Source: Anastrepha obliqua (taxonomy: Eukaryota; Arthropoda; Insecta; Diptera; Tephritidae). From it: a stretch of 64,000 nucleotides of DNA. Positions within the stretch are counted from its first letter, which is position 1, and every line of letters starts with the position of its first letter. The stretch is taken from contig NC_072896.1 in NCBI RefSeq assembly GCF_027943255.1, positions 118,947,879 through 119,011,878 of the forward strand. The letters are read 5' to 3'. A program made the position numbers and the translations under genes. Below are positions 1 through 12,311 of this stretch, one piece after another. The notes beneath the pieces are model-generated. The model was not told the DNA's origin and searched no databases. It saw only the letters and a list, made by a program, of their open reading frames with translations.

Positions 1-2379
1 GTAAAAAACATATTTTTCATATGAACATTTCTGCTAAAATAATGAAGTTACTTCATCTTTTTCCAATATTAGCACTATTTTTCATCCTAAATTTTTTTTA
101 TAGAAATACGGTTTGTATAACAAAAACTCTTTTAAAACAAAGTTCCAAACTTTGTAAAAAATTCTAAAAAAATTACCATCAAAATATTCGGCCTTTTAAT
201 CAAAATTGTTAGAAAATATCTGTAGCCCATTTTTTTTAGAATAACAAAATAACATTTTGAAGTCGCTCAAAAACCACATTGATTCACAATTTTTTCTTTG
301 CTTACGATGCTGCGATTTTTTTCCCATGTACAGCATGCAGGAAGTATTTCATTTTGAATTAAGAAACAATAAATAATTAAATTGCGAAAATTTTCACTAT
401 TTATGTATGTATGTGTGTCCCAATGACCAATTCTGTGCGCCATTATTGATGATCTTTTCATAGCATAATATTTCTAGAATATTCAATATTACCTACCAAT
501 ACGTACATAATCAATTTACTAAACAATTTATCAGCCTTAAACAACTTTGAACAGAAAAACAAGGTTTTTATGCGAAATTTTAGTTCACCATTTAATTTCG
601 AAGTCATGTAAATGGAACAGAAGCAAAGTTCTCATTTATCAATGTTCTGCCAATCAAGTTCGTTGCTTAAGTCTTTAATATGCCTACTGACTACTACTGC
701 AGCCTTTAAAGCAAACACACTTATTGCAACCGTAGGCTGCAAGCAGTAACTGTGTTTTAATTTATTTTTAAAAATCAAAATTTCTCACGCTAATAAACAA
801 ACACTGTATGCCTTCTCCTACTCGCGACTCACTCCACTTCTTTGCTTCGTCATCGTTGTTGTCGACGCTCGTACAACTCACCGCATAATCTACGCTCTAC
901 ATCTCGTTTGCTCTCGTTGCATACATATGATACTTGAACTGTTGTCGCACTGAGGCAGAGTGGAGCACAGCAGCATACATGTCATGGGTTTTTGTAAATT
1001 AGTATGCAAGTATGCTTATATTTACATAAAAATTTTACACACATTGCATATTTCCGACATTATGCAACTTTTCATGATCAAGTCGTAAAGCAACGAAGTA
1101 GTAATATATGTACATCCCTACATTACAACAAATATATACATATGAGTATATCCATAAGTATGTCCAGAAGGTGGTGGGCAAGTGGGCTGTGCATGTCTAG
1201 CTTTAAAGCAACAACTAAAGTAATGATTGACTCAGATCAAGCATTCGTGTGAGTTACCGTCGCTGTAGTTTATTTCTCTTCGACTTTTGCTAAGACTTCT
1301 TTGTTTGTTTGTTTAAAGAAGATGTGCGATCTTTTTTGCTATTTATTATGAAAAAGGGAGAGAAATAGTAAAACACGGTAAACAGCGAGCAGGCACCAAA
1401 TAGTTACAACTGAACAATGACTCTCGAGACGCTCAACATCTTTATATGCTTTTTAAGCTTTCAGCTGCTTATACAAATCTTATATTTTATGACAGGTGGT
1501 TGTGTTCGGTTTTGTTTTATGAAATTAAGTGTGGAACTTCTACATGTTGTAGTGCATATTACGGCATGTATTTAACACTTGTACTTAATGACGTTACTGT
1601 TGCAGTTAAAAAAAAAAGTTTTATTTGCTGTCATCCGCAGCTTGTGGCTTGTAAAGTTGCACTTGGATGGCCTTATCTTGTGATTCACGTAGTAGTAAGA
1701 AAGTATGTATAAAAAAATTGTGAAAAATAAATCAAAAAAAGATCTTGCATTACAGCGCGGCAAGAAAAAGTTTAAGTTGCACTCAAGTTACTTGAAGAGA
1801 AAGTCGTTTTGAAAGCCCTTCTTCTGCTCCAAAAATACATTTAACCAATTTTGCTTTACACAATTGCACCAAAAAAAGTGTACCAGACTGCATTGGAATT
1901 TATTTAACTGAAAAGCAGCAACCACAAAACTTAGTACGACACTACTATATAGCTCTTGTGGTTGTTGCTGTTGTCGCATTTGCGATAACTCACTTGTCGG
2001 CTGGCTGATTTCTGCACGAATTATGTTCGGATTTTCTGCCTTTTTCATTTATTTTTGTTTTTGTTTTTGTTTTTCTTTGAAGGGATTTTACTACACCAAA
2101 TGAAATTAAAAAAGATGTGTAGACATTTGCTGCAGTCGAGTTGTTTTAATTGACCCACAAAACGTTGGACTGTCCTTTTTATTGTCAACATCCCGCATAT
2201 ACACACACATACCCATACATGTGCACTTGCATGCAGGCGAAAAATATGCAATCAGCGATTACACTTGTGCAGGCAAGTCGCATTCGTGCACTCTTACCGA
2301 GTGACACAATTAACGAAATGCAGATAAGCATCGTGGAAATCGTTGCAAAATGCAAAATATAAATAAGTCAAGTATAAAC
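1..2379. other. Non-coding, no gene recognised
   Basis: AT-rich DNA. The short open frames on either strand show no recognisable domain, no codon-like pattern and no good splice context. Around 800-960 there is a less AT-rich stretch, and at 2200-2236 an AC-rich tract followed by a GCACTTGCATGC motif that recurs near 6030. It could be intron or intergenic DNA. I see no transposon termini. Confidence 0.6.
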
Positions 2380-3689
2380 GAAGTGGGTAAAGTAAAAATT
2401 AAATTCAATAATAAAATAAAACACAATAAAATACAAAAAATAAAATTAAAATTATATAAAATTAAATTAAAACGCAATAAAATAAAATAAACCAAATTAA
2501 ATAAAATAAAAAAAAGAATAAAAATAAATAAAAAATTACAATATAATAAAGTGAAATAATAGAAAAATAATCAAAATTATTTAAATTAAATTAAAATTAA
2601 ATGAGATAAAGTAAAATGAATAAAGATAAAATAAAATAGAACAAAAATAAAAATAGAATAAATATAAATAAAAAATACTATATAATAAAGCGAAATAATA
2701 GAAAAATAATCAAAACAAATTAAATTAAATTAAAATTAAATTAAATGAGATAAGGTAAAATGAATAAAGATAAAGTAGAATAGAACAAAAATAAAAATAG
2801 AAATAAATTTAAGTGAAATAAAAAATAAAATAAAAATGAAAAATAAAATAAAGTAAACTCAAATTAAATGATACAGTAAAGCAAAGTAAGATACAAAAAA
2901 TAAAATTAAAACTAAAATTAATATAAAATTAAAATAAAATTAAAATAAAATTAAAATATAATTAAATAATAAAATGGAAAAATAAAATAAAATAAATAAT
3001 TGAATTCAATTAAAAGTAAATGAGAAAATTTTAAATAGAATATAAACAAAATTTAAAATAAATTTACGTAAAATAAATAAAAATTATGGGAAAATTAAAT
3101 AAAATACAGAAAGTAAAATAAGGTCAAATAGAATTCAATTAAATATTAAAAAAAAATTAAAACATTAAAATTTATTTTATTAAATTAAAAAAAAAACAAT
3201 TAAAACACAACTAAATAAAGTTGAGTAGAATAAAAAAAAGGAATAATAAATTAAAATAAAATAAAATTAAATTAAATTAAATCAAAATATAATCAAATAA
3301 TAAAATGAATTGAACTAAAATGAAAAAATAATAAAGACGAAAATAAGAAAATAAAACGAATCAAAATAAATAAAAAATTAAACAATATAGAAGGAAAAAA
3401 ATTAAATAATACATTAAAATTAAACAAAATTAAGTTGAATTAAACTAAAGTATAATGAAATCAAATCAGCAACTTAATATTAAGTAAAGTAGGCTAAGAT
3501 AGAATAAGCTAGAAAAAAAGATAAACAATATATAAAAAGAATTAAAAATAACAATAAAAAAAGTAAAAAATAAACAAAAACAAATTTTATGGAATAAAAA
3601 AATTTTAAAAATAAAATAGAAAAAAATTAAAAATGAAATGAGTAATAAATTAAAATTAAATTATATTATATCAAAGTATAATATAAGTA
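2380..3689. repeat. A-rich low-complexity tract, left part
   Basis: About 1.3 kb made almost entirely of short A runs separated by single T, TT or G, with very little C. The top strand has far more A than T, so the tract is strongly strand-asymmetric. It is not a simple microsatellite: the units (AAAAT, AAATT, AATAA and variants) drift in order. It carries no coding signal. It continues at 4647-5092 beyond a mariner insertion, so the original tract was about 1.75 kb. Confidence 0.85.
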
Positions 3690-4535
3690 ACGGGTGATTT
3701 TTTAAGAGATATAGCAAAGTTTTTCAAAAAAAAAAACACGTAAAATTCAGAAAAATGTATGAAATTTTTATTTAAATCGATAATACAGTCCATATAATAT
3801 AATTTAATGTTTAAGATTATTTCATGAAAATGTTGACCGCGACTGCGCTTCAAATGGTCCATCCGCTTAATCCAATTTTGGCATACTCTTTCCAATGTTT
3901 CGGCCGGTATCTCACATATAAATGCTTTAATGTTGTCTTCCAATGCGTTAATTGAAGCAGGCTTGTCTGAAAAGACATGAGCTTTAACATAGCCCCACAA
4001 AAAATAATCTAAAGGCGTTATATCGCACGATCTAGGTGGCCAATTGACAGGTCCCGAACGTGAAATAGAATGTTCACCGAACTCGCCTCTCAACAAGTCC
4101 ATTGTTACGCGTGCTGTGTGGCATGTGGCACCGTCTTGCTGTAACCACATGTCATGCAAGTCAAGCTCTTGCATTTTGGGCAAAAAAAAAGTTGGATATC
4201 ATTTCGCGGTAGCGCTCACCATTCACAGTTACGTTACGATTCGCAGCATCTTTGAAGAAGTACAGGTACGGTCCAATGATACCTCCAGCCCATAAACCGC
4301 ACCAAACTGTGACCTTTTCTGGATACATTGGCAGCTCTTGCAATTCTTCTGACTGATCTTCACTCCAAAATCGACAATTCTGCTTATTTACGTACCCATT
4401 GATCCAAAAATGAGCTTGGTCGCTGAACACAATTTTTCGATAAAAAAGTGGATTTTAAACTTTATTAACAGAACACGCATTTTTATAATAAAATTCAATC
4501 ATTTGCAAGCGTTGTTCGTTTATAAGACGATTCAT
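3671..4535 (-). pseudogene. DD41D transposase pseudogene (copy 1)
   Basis: The N-terminus (MNRLINEQRLQ) starts at 4535 and runs about 26 residues into a stop. The reading then resumes in another frame just before the first catalytic Asp (FSDQAHFW). The rest of the core follows in pieces: a VTVWCGLWAGG strand, the second Asp in QQDGATCHT and the third Asp in ITPLDYFLWG. A frame break lies near 4180. Most of the N-terminal DNA-binding region and the linker are absent, so this copy cannot make an active transposase. The C-terminal frame reads through the terminal repeat to 3671, so the true end is probably a little further upstream. Confidence 0.8.
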
Positions 4536-4646
4536 GGTTAAATTATAGACCAAACTGAAGATGTTAGACATTGAAACAATACACGAGACGTGCGTCAGCT
4601 GTTCAAACCAACTGTTTAAAAGGATAATAGCTAAAAAATCACCCGT
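3690..4646 (-). mobile_element. DD41D (rosa-type) mariner, copy 1, defective
   Basis: DNA transposon of the IS630-Tc1-mariner superfamily. The ends are inverted copies of ACGGGTGATTTTTTA (3690-3704 and 4632-4646). A TA target dinucleotide precedes the left end; the base pair after the right end is TG, probably a mutated TA. It is inserted in the A-rich tract. At 957 bp it is shorter than a typical full-length mariner (about 1.3 kb) because the middle of the transposase gene is missing. The 41-residue spacing between the second and third catalytic Asp, counted in the translation, marks the DD41D group. Confidence 0.85.
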
Positions 4647-5092
4647 TGAATTAAAGTAAACTGAAATTAAAAGAAATAAACACGTAATAAAAATAAAATG
4701 AAAATGAAACAAAAAAGCATAAAAAAATAAGTAAAAAAATTAAATAGAATCAAATAAAAATTAATCAATTAAATAAAATAAATTAATTAATTAATAAAAA
4801 TAAATTAAATAAAATAAATAATAAATAATAAATAAAAACAAACCAAGTTAAGATAAGTTAAATTAAACTGAAATTTAATAGAATCAATTAGAATAAATGA
4901 AAATTAAATTAAATATAGTAAAATAAAATATATAAAAATAAAAATTAACAAAAATAAATAAAAAAACCTAATTTTAATATTATTTATTTATTAGACTAAA
5001 AAAATTAAATAAAATAAATTAGGAAAATTAAATAAACCAAAAAAGATAAAATGAAGTAAAGCAAAATAGAGCAAAATAAAATAATTAAACAT
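4647..5092. repeat. A-rich low-complexity tract, right part
   Basis: Continuation of the tract at 2380-3689, with the same strong A bias on the top strand and near absence of C. It ends at about 5092, where ordinary sequence resumes. Confidence 0.85.
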
Positions 5093-5830
5093 TGACATCA
5101 CAGAAACTGAATTTTTTGGCTTGATAATTTTGATGCACCCACCACATAGTTCTGACTTGTACCCTTAAATTTTGCCACGCCTCCGTCTCTATAAGTTTTT
5201 TGTTAGCGAAGTCAAATTAACTTCATTAGACATCGGTCAAACGCGCTTGAATAAGTTCTGACTTAGAAAATTCAGTAGCTCCAAAGTAATGGCATATATT
5301 TAGTTTAATAAAATGTATTAAAAAATTAGAAATCTTACATATTTATTTATGGCAAAGATACACTCCATGTTTTTGCTAAGCTCAGTTAAATATCAGGGAA
5401 CAGAATACACATTTTTCGAAATCGATATCGATACCGATATGAGCAATTTATATCATAAACTTTGAATTTGCCGAATGCAGAAGTCAGTAGCCTTAGGCCA
5501 GAAATATGAATGTGTAAAAATGAAAATGGTAGGAAATCAAGTTGGAAAGTTTATTGCACTCGTAAAATGAAAAGATTTGATTTCTGATATAAAACATGTT
5601 TGTTGTTTCTTTATACCAATGGTATTCTGGGTTTTTGGCATAACAAAGAGCATCCAAAGGTAAAGTCAAAATTGAAAAAATTTCACCCCTCTTCAAATTA
5701 TTAGCATATTATTAAATACTTACACTTTATTCTCTAAAAATCAACCAGAACTCGAATTCAGTGCTCAGTTTTAGCAAATTTCCATTCAAAAATCGCACAA
5801 CGCGCCACCATGAAGAATAAATGTTAATGT
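5093..5830. other. Non-coding, no gene recognised
   Basis: No supported gene. The stretch at 5421-5440 contains overlapping ATCGATATCGATACCGATAT motifs, including a TATCGATA octamer at 5426-5433, the consensus bound by DREF at fly promoters. No other promoter signal is visible, so this may be chance. Confidence 0.45.
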
Positions 5831-6960
5831 ATCTGAGACATGTCTCGTATCAAATTAGGCCAAAGATTGTGTTTTGCATGTGTCGATGTTTTGTAAGCCT
5901 GCACTTCAACTCTCGCTTTGATTAAATTTCGAAATTTGTTCGCAAAAGTCCCTGCCATGTCCGCCAACATTTTGGCGCACTTGACCATCAGCACAACATC
6001 AGCCCACCACAGACATGCACACACACACACAGATGCACTTGCATGCAAAGCACAGCAATGCCAAATAAAATTGCAATCGCAATTGCAATTCCCAAAGCGG
6101 AATGGGAAAATTCATGGCTGTCTGCAAAATGTGGCCACCACCAAACCCAATTGCCTGACATTCAAAAGTATGAATATGGAACAGAAAAATGACAGTGGCG
6201 GACAAGCCGAGAAGCATTAAAATGCAATGCAAAGAGCCAGTCAAGCAATCAACCAATCATCCAATCAACCAGTCAACCAATCAACAGTTATGCGCACCAG
6301 CACACAGTCAGCCAGTGCTCCGCTGCAACAGCTGTATGCAACGAGGCAGCAATAGCCCAAGCACCGCCACCGCCACCACCACCAGCACCAACAACACCAA
6401 CAACAGCAGCAACAGGTACAACAAAAGCAGAAGCTTGGCCAGGGAGTGTAGGAATTTTTCAAAACTGTCAATTAAAATGCGACAATGCCGCTGAGCTCCG
6501 CCGATGATGAAGTTATTGTTGCTGTTGCCCGCTATTGTTGATGACTGCTGTTGCTGTGATTGCCACTGTGCGTGGAATGTTTGTTAAGTAGCAGCAGCAA
6601 TTAAAGCGTCGAAGAAAAAAAAGCATATACGAGTACAACATCAAGCATTTATAGTAAAAGCAAAGGCAAATGCAGCAGCAGCAGTGAGCGGCGCGCTTGT
6701 AAAACAACTTCCAGGCAGATTATCGCCATTGATGATGTTGTTCAGATTGATGATATTTTGAAGTTCGCAAGTGAGTTAGTGAGTTGGTGCTGAACAGGTT
6801 GGATGTCGACGCCACAGGCGATGCGCTCACTCGATTTGTGACAGCTCGCAGGCGTTTGGCGTTTGGCTGTTAGCATTTGACGAGTGTAGGCGTACTGTGT
6901 CAGTGTAGCAATGCGCTTAAGGAGATAAAAGAAAAGAATAAAAAAATGAATGCACAATAA
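5831..6960. other. CA and CAN triplet-repeat region, probably intron or leader
   Basis: Holds an (AC)n run near 6017-6030, imperfect CAAT/CCAAT repeats at 6245-6290 and a run of CCACCG, CACCAA and CAGCAA triplets at 6355-6425. Such triplets are common in fly introns, leaders and Gln-rich exons. The open frames across them are short and differ in composition between frames, and I find no convincing exon. Many GCTG and CAGC triplets continue to about 6700. Confidence 0.5.
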
Positions 6961-7120
6961 AAGTGGAAAAAAATGTTAGTCATTAACACCTTGCAATTGT
7001 AGTAATTTTATTTTTTTTTTCAAAGAGTTATTTTTATTTTTTTTTTTAATTTATTTTTATTTTTTTTTGTTTCTTTATTTATTAAAAATGAGGCTGCATC
7101 TGCACGATAAAGCCTTTCAT
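6961..7120. repeat. T-rich low-complexity stretch
   Basis: Poly(T) and TTTTTA runs from 7005 to about 7085. Nothing else is visible. Confidence 0.6.
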
Positions 7121-7123
7121 AAT

Positions 7124-7250
7124 ACGAGGGTCGTTTGAAAAGTCCGCGCAAAGTTACAGAGACGGCACTTCTGGTGCGCCTCGAGGTGAAGCTTAGTTAG
7201 TGGCAGCTCTTGGAAGCAGAGTTGGGCATAGTGCGCTAAATAATTAATGC
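7124..7250 (+). mobile_element. Possible mariner terminal fragment
   Basis: The sequence ACGAGGGTCGTTTGAAAAG at the start, followed by a purine-rich leader, resembles the end of some insect mariners. No transposase sequence follows and no matching inverted end lies nearby, so at most this is a broken tip. Confidence 0.3.
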
Positions 7251-7334
7251 AATAAGCGGATAGTTAAAACCCTGAAAAACTGAAACTAAAATCCTAAAAC
7301 CTGCTTGAAAGAACACATAAAGTTTTAGCTTATT

Positions 7335-8246
7335 AGGTTAGGTTAGGTTGAAGCGGTTGTCCTGTGGGACACACGCAGGCTCATAGCCCATTGTGATGCC
7401 GCGTGGGGAGCTTTCCTTATTTCTCCTAAAACCAGTGTGTGCATTTCAAAAATTTTAGAATTTCTCCTATTTCTGCAGAGCTGAGATTGTCCAATTCATT
7501 AAAAATTTTCTGCCTAGAATAGCAAATCTCCGTCTGGATAGAGCAGGACAATGGCATAGAAGGTGCAAGATTGTCTCTTCCTCTTTCTCATCAAGACAAC
7601 TTCTACAGAAGTCATGTGTTTGCACACCCATCCTTTGGGCGTGCCTACCTATTAGACAATGTCCCTTTATGCCTGAAATCATTGTGATAAGGCTGTGCTT
7701 ATTTCGGCTTAGCAAAGATTCTGTGCGTTTAGCATTGAGAGTCGGCCATCGACTCATCGGTAAATTTGGTGCCGAGTCTCGCTAATTCATCGGCTCTGCA
7801 GTTAGCCTCAATGTCACGATTGCCCAGAACCCATATTATCCTTAAGCGGAATGACTCAACCATCTCGTTAAGAGATGTGCGGCATTGCATGGCTACCTTG
7901 GAGGTTGTCGACTATTTTGTGAGGGATTTTATCGCCGCCTTGCTGTAGATGTCATTTCCAAATATCGCATCACACTGTACCAGTGTCGCAGCTTTCATTA
8001 CTGCCATCATTTCGTCATGGAAGGCACTACAGTACTACTACATATCCGTCCACCCTGCCCTCGAGCTTTGAGCCATCTGTGTATGCACGGATAGACTCGC
8101 CCCGTCTTGCATCGCCCTTTCCAACACTTCCCTTGAGGGTAAGAGGATCGTGAACGTTGTAATGGCAAGTGTAGGCGGGAGTGCATAGTCAGTCCATCAT
8201 TCCGGGCGCTCCGAAGTGCCAGCCAGGATTTTGCCGTGACCGTAGC
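7335..8246 (-). pseudogene. Non-LTR RNase H and C-terminal zinc-knuckle region
   Basis: The minus strand near 8090 encodes the RNase H entry motif (TDGSKLEG). Frames are broken between 7760 and 8000. The last block (7467-7757) reads as the C-terminus of this family: a GHCLIGRHAQRMG segment, then FCRSCLDEKEEETILHLLC, the CxxC...H...C pattern typical of insect non-LTR ORF2 ends. The 3' UTR to the tail is about 130 bp. The right-hand border is an RTE-like insertion. Confidence 0.75.
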
Positions 8247-8502
8247 CCAACGAATTAGATGGATTGGGCACGTACTGCGCATGCCGAAAAAGCGAAATGC
8301 TAGGAAAGCTTTTATTTTAACACCCATTGGAGGAAGAAAAAGAGGACGCCCACGAAAGCGATGGTTAGATGACGTCGAATCAGATCTTAAGCATATGAAC
8401 GTACACAACTGGAAAGATGCAGCCATGGATAGAATAAAGTGGAGAAAAATTGTTGATGAAGTTATGGCCCACCACGGATTGTGAAGCTAAGAAGAAGAAG
8501 AA
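8247..8502 (+). mobile_element. RTE-like non-LTR 3' fragment with (GAA)n tail
   Basis: The plus strand encodes the conserved C-terminus of an endonuclease/reverse transcriptase family often annotated as RTE-like: RIRWIGHVLRMPKK, then a GRKRGRPRKRW stretch, then DRIKWRKIVDEVMAHHGL and a stop. A short 3' UTR ends in (AAG)n at 8490-8502. It is flanked by GTAGC on both sides (8242-8246 and 8503-8507), a short but plausible target duplication. It is severely 5'-truncated, with only about 80 codons left, and lies inside the older non-LTR copy in the opposite orientation. Confidence 0.7.
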
Positions 8503-8790
8503 GTAGCTCTTATTTGACCTCTTACTTAGAGTGTTCAGCCTTATTGCCGCGCTTCGCGCAATATATTTTGCCTGCAGATCTACCGGCAGAAAGTTTAATG
8601 TCCCATATAATGCTTTCGACGGTGTGGTTGACATCCCTGTCGAGTTTTTTGATGTTCACACCCTTCTCAAGCGCATTCCACCATATTACATAATACCATA
8701 GTAGAGAATAGGCCTAAGTTCCAATGCCCATTTCTTTCCAATTAGTCTTCCGCAGGAGTACAACGCCATCATAGATTTTTGTACTCTATC
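8503..8790 (-). pseudogene. Non-LTR reverse transcriptase thumb fragment
   Basis: The minus strand encodes WWNALEKGVNIKKLDR and flanking residues, a segment found just after the RT palm in this family (the related WW/VW...ALEKSVNI motif recurs at 41.55 kb). It connects leftwards to the RNase H piece across the RTE-like insertion and rightwards, across the BEL element, to the RT catalytic piece at 15258. Confidence 0.7.
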
Positions 8791-9174
8791 TGTTGCGCGT
8801 ATTTTTCATGCGCGGCAGTCGTATTGTTTCTAATTCAAATACAAATTTTCAACAGCGTCCGTACGCTTTAAAACTTTTTGTATTTCTGTCTTATTTCTTA
8901 CGACTACTCCGATTTACACCAAGTGACACATATTTATAGCTAGTCAGAGTGGCCTGATATTACAGTTAGATTTAGTAAATATGTAATAAATAGCAATAGA
9001 ATGTATGTTACTGTAATTATGCTTACTGTATGTATATATGCAAATAATGAGAGATGCTCATAACATAACAGAAATAAAGTGCAAGTGAGAAAGAATGCGA
9101 ATATGAGAATAATGGCAACATACAAAAATAAGAGAATGATATTTACTGCTCGGCCGTACTTTTCGTCGGGAACA
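8791..9174 (-). repeat. BEL/Pao 3' LTR
   Basis: Downstream LTR, 384 bp. It is preceded in the sense direction by a purine-rich run (GGGCAAGGGAG, about 9175-9185) that is a good candidate polypurine tract for plus-strand priming. Confidence 0.95.
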
Positions 9175-9217
9175 CTCCCTTGCCCGTAAACAAGTCTGAC
9201 AACGCATGTTTCCTTTA

Positions 9218-9739
9218 CTAGGTACCGACATCTAACACCGCTACTTTTGCAATCGGTCGATGAAGAATGCCTGATTTGGTTTCTACCATAGCGCTCCGAA
9301 CTTGGCCATCCTTCGCTTTTACCACATCTACAATTCTGCCTTTCGGCCAGCAGTTCCTCGGCAGGTCTTGGTCTGCAATTACCACGACATCGCCAATACG
9401 TACTGGGCGTTGTTTTGTGAACCACTTGGTACGTCTAGAGATGACCGGTATATATTCCTTCACCCATCGATGCCAAAAGCGGTCAGCGAATTGTTGGGTC
9501 AATTGCCAACGTTGGCGCAGATTGACGGTGTCGCTACATATTGGCTTGTAGCCATCCGATGACCCAATCAGCAAGTGGTTGGGAGTAAGAGCCTCGTCGT
9601 CACCATTTTCCAAAGAAACAAATGTAAGCGGGCGGGCGTTCAGGATAAATTCTACTTCATTCAATGCACTTCGCAAGCTTTCATCGCTGAAACTTGTTGA
9701 AGGTAGTATTTCATAAAGCACAGTCTTCACTGATCTCAC
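9218..9739 (-). pseudogene. BEL/Pao integrase C-terminal region (after in-frame stop)
   Basis: In the same frame as the 752-aa segment but separated from it by one TGA codon. It includes FILNARPLTF, LTPNHLLIG, DRFWHRWVKEY and the DVVVIADQDLPRNCWPKGRI segment, which belong to the C-terminal end of BEL/Pao integrase. The polyprotein ends 43 bp upstream of the 3' LTR, so this is the natural C-terminus of the element. Confidence 0.85.
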
Positions 9740-9748
9740 AAGCCTTTC

Positions 9749-12007
9749 TCATGCACCACCCATATGGGGGGCGCTTGGTGGATTAAATCTCCATTTTACT
9801 CGGTCGAAAGATGAGGCGATACCATTCAAATCGATATTTTTCAGACTCTCGCTAATTATTTTTTCAGATGCCTTGAAATTGGTGCCGTTGTCCGAGAATA
9901 TCTCCCTGGGATAGCCGCGTCGTGATATAAAGTTGCGTATCGCCATGATACAGGAACTGGTATTTAAGCTGTGGGCAACTTCGATGTGTATAGCGCGAAG
10001 CGTTAGACATGTAAATAGAACGCGCCATCTCTTTTCTCGCCTTCTTCCCACGATGACAAGCAATGGGCCAAAATAGTCGATACCTACATACGTGAAGGGC
10101 CTCTCGAAAGCGGCAATCCTTGCAGCCGGCAGCGCTGCCATTTGTGGCGGCTGAGGAATGGAGCTATGGTTTTTACATTTTTGACACTCTGCGCGCACTC
10201 TTTTATACAACACCCTCAGTCGATTTATAAAGTATGTACCACGAATTTGATTGATTACAGACTCATGCATCAGGTGATGGAAATTTTCGTGAGCCCAACA
10301 CACTATTAAAAAGGTGACATGATGAGAATTAGGTATCACTATAGTATCTTCATGGTTGTTTAAGTGTTCAACTCGACTTTTGCATCTTATTATACCATCT
10401 GTGTCTAAGTAAACGTTTAAAGTAAAGAGTTTGCTAGAGTTGTCAATATTCTTACCGCGTTTGAGGCACCTGATCTCTTCACAATATTCAGTAGACTGAG
10501 CATACATTATAAAAAGACATTGAGCTTTCTGAATCATGTCAAAGTCGATGGATGTTTTCCGTTGCCTTGCTAGCACAACTGAGCGTAATCGGTCGACGTA
10601 AAATAAAAATGTAGCCACAGCTCGATACAAACGTTTCCAGCTGGAAAAGTGCTCCACGTTCAGCATCAGGTTGTTCATGTGTTCCTTTTTCATATGTAGA
10701 ACATAATGTTTAATTTCCGAATCGTCGCACTCCTCTAAGCTTAACTCTTCGCACTGCGGCCAAACTTCTGCGCTCGACCTTAAAAAATTTGGGCCGGTAA
10801 ACCACAATTGGTAGCACTGACGTGTAGTTGTTTTTGTAGCTAAATCAGCGGGATTATTTCTCGAGGGAACCCACCGCCACTGGCTTACGTTTGATGCTTC
10901 TAGAATTTCGCCTATTCTATGCATCACGAATTGGTGGAAATTTTTAGGGTCCATTCGCATCCATCTTAGCACCGTCTTCGAGTCTGTCCACCAATATTTC
11001 GACATTATGTTAATACGTTGCGTATTGCTTACCATGTTCGCCAGCCTCACACCAATTACCGCCGCCTGCAACTCTAGTCTGGGTATCGATAATGGCTTTA
11101 GCGGTGCGACTTTGGATTTGCCAGCCACTAGACTAACCGTGACGTCGTTTCCCTTTGATACACGCAAGTAGCAAACGGCTGCATACGCGCTTTCCCCGGC
11201 ATCAACAAAGGTGTGAAGTTGAACATCTTCAGCATCTTTCATTAATAGTGAATAACATCGAGGTATTTCGGCAGCTGTTATTAATGGCATAATGGACTTC
11301 CACTGGTTCCATTTGTCGAAAAGATTGTCTTGGAGCGGGTCGTCCCAGGCGAGACCAGATCGCCATACATCTTGCAGCAAGATCTTTAACCCTACGGTGT
11401 AGCAGCAAACAAATCCAAGAGGGTCGAAGATCGACATTAAAACTTGGAGTGCTTCTCTTTTCGTTGGTATGATCGATTCGTTAATAACATCGCGACGAAG
11501 TCTCGCAAATCTACAAATATATTTAAAATTATCGCTTAAAGGGTCCCAAAACATACCGAGGACTTTCGTGGTTGAACCCCATTCTTTGACGGATTGAACT
11601 GACATAGGATCTTCTTCGAGCTGCTCCACGACAAATTTGGAATTTGAAGACCAGCCACGTATATTGAAGCCAGCGGCGCCATGAATTTTTTTTACTTGTT
11701 GAGCCAATTCTAACGCAGATTGTTCATCATCTCCACAGTCAATAAAGTCATCCACGTAATGGTTCTTCTTTACAGCTTCTACGGCTCGAGGAAGTTCATG
11801 TTCAAAATGGTCAGCGTTTTTGTCACGTATGTAGTGGGCAATAAACGGAGCGCAATTCAATCCGAAGGTCAACGCTCGCATGACATAAATACTTGGTTGC
11901 TGAGGATCATCACCGTCATCGCACCACAAAAATCGCTGAGCATGCATGTCGCTGTTCCGTATATTGATACGGTGAAACATCTCCGCTATATCACCGCATA
12001 TAGCCAC
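9749..12007 (-). pseudogene. BEL/Pao RT, RNase H and integrase (752 aa segment)
   Basis: Long open frame. The RT palm has the first Asp in ICGDIAEMF (residue 6) and YVDD at residues 84-87. An RNase H-like domain follows (TFVDAGESAYAAVCYL, with a later WTDSKTVLRW). The integrase has an HHCC-type N-terminal part (HENFHH... then CQKC), then catalytic Asp in GIDYFGPL and Asp in FSDNGTNF. The frame ends at a TGA just before the expected catalytic Glu region, so the protein is truncated there. The length and order are normal for the family apart from these breaks. Confidence 0.9.
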
Positions 12008-12047
12008 TCTGCCTACTCTAAAAGCTAATAAAATACTAACGAGTGGG

Positions 12048-12311
12048 TTAAGTAAGTCTGGGCCACTCAGTAGGAAGTCGTTGAGTCACACCGTTCACCT
12101 TTGCAGCAGCATCCCACACCATCCGAAGCTTTCCAGGCTTATTTGGATTGCTTACAATGAAAATAGGCAAATACCATGTTTTACCGTTAGAAATAGCAGC
12201 CTCAATCGGGGAGAGTTTTTTCGCGTACCCCTTGGAAAGTAGATTATTGATTTGAATTTGAATATTAGATTTTAGCATAGGATCCTTAACAAACTTCCTC
12301 TGCAAACACAT
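12048..12311 (-). pseudogene. BEL/Pao RT N-terminal segment (frameshifted)
   Basis: 87 codons continuing the polyprotein in a different frame: the RT fingers region with TWYLPIFIVSNPNKPGKLR and VWDAAAKVNG, both typical of BEL/Pao RT. The segment is separated from the Gag-protease frame by a small indel and from the next RT frame by a second frame change near 12050-12090. Confidence 0.85.

Noticed and set aside
6189..6494. A Thr-, Asn- and Ser-rich frame over the CAN repeats
   Set aside because: The composition comes from the triplet repeat; neighbouring frames give Cys/Trp-rich alternatives of similar length, and no splice sites bracket it.
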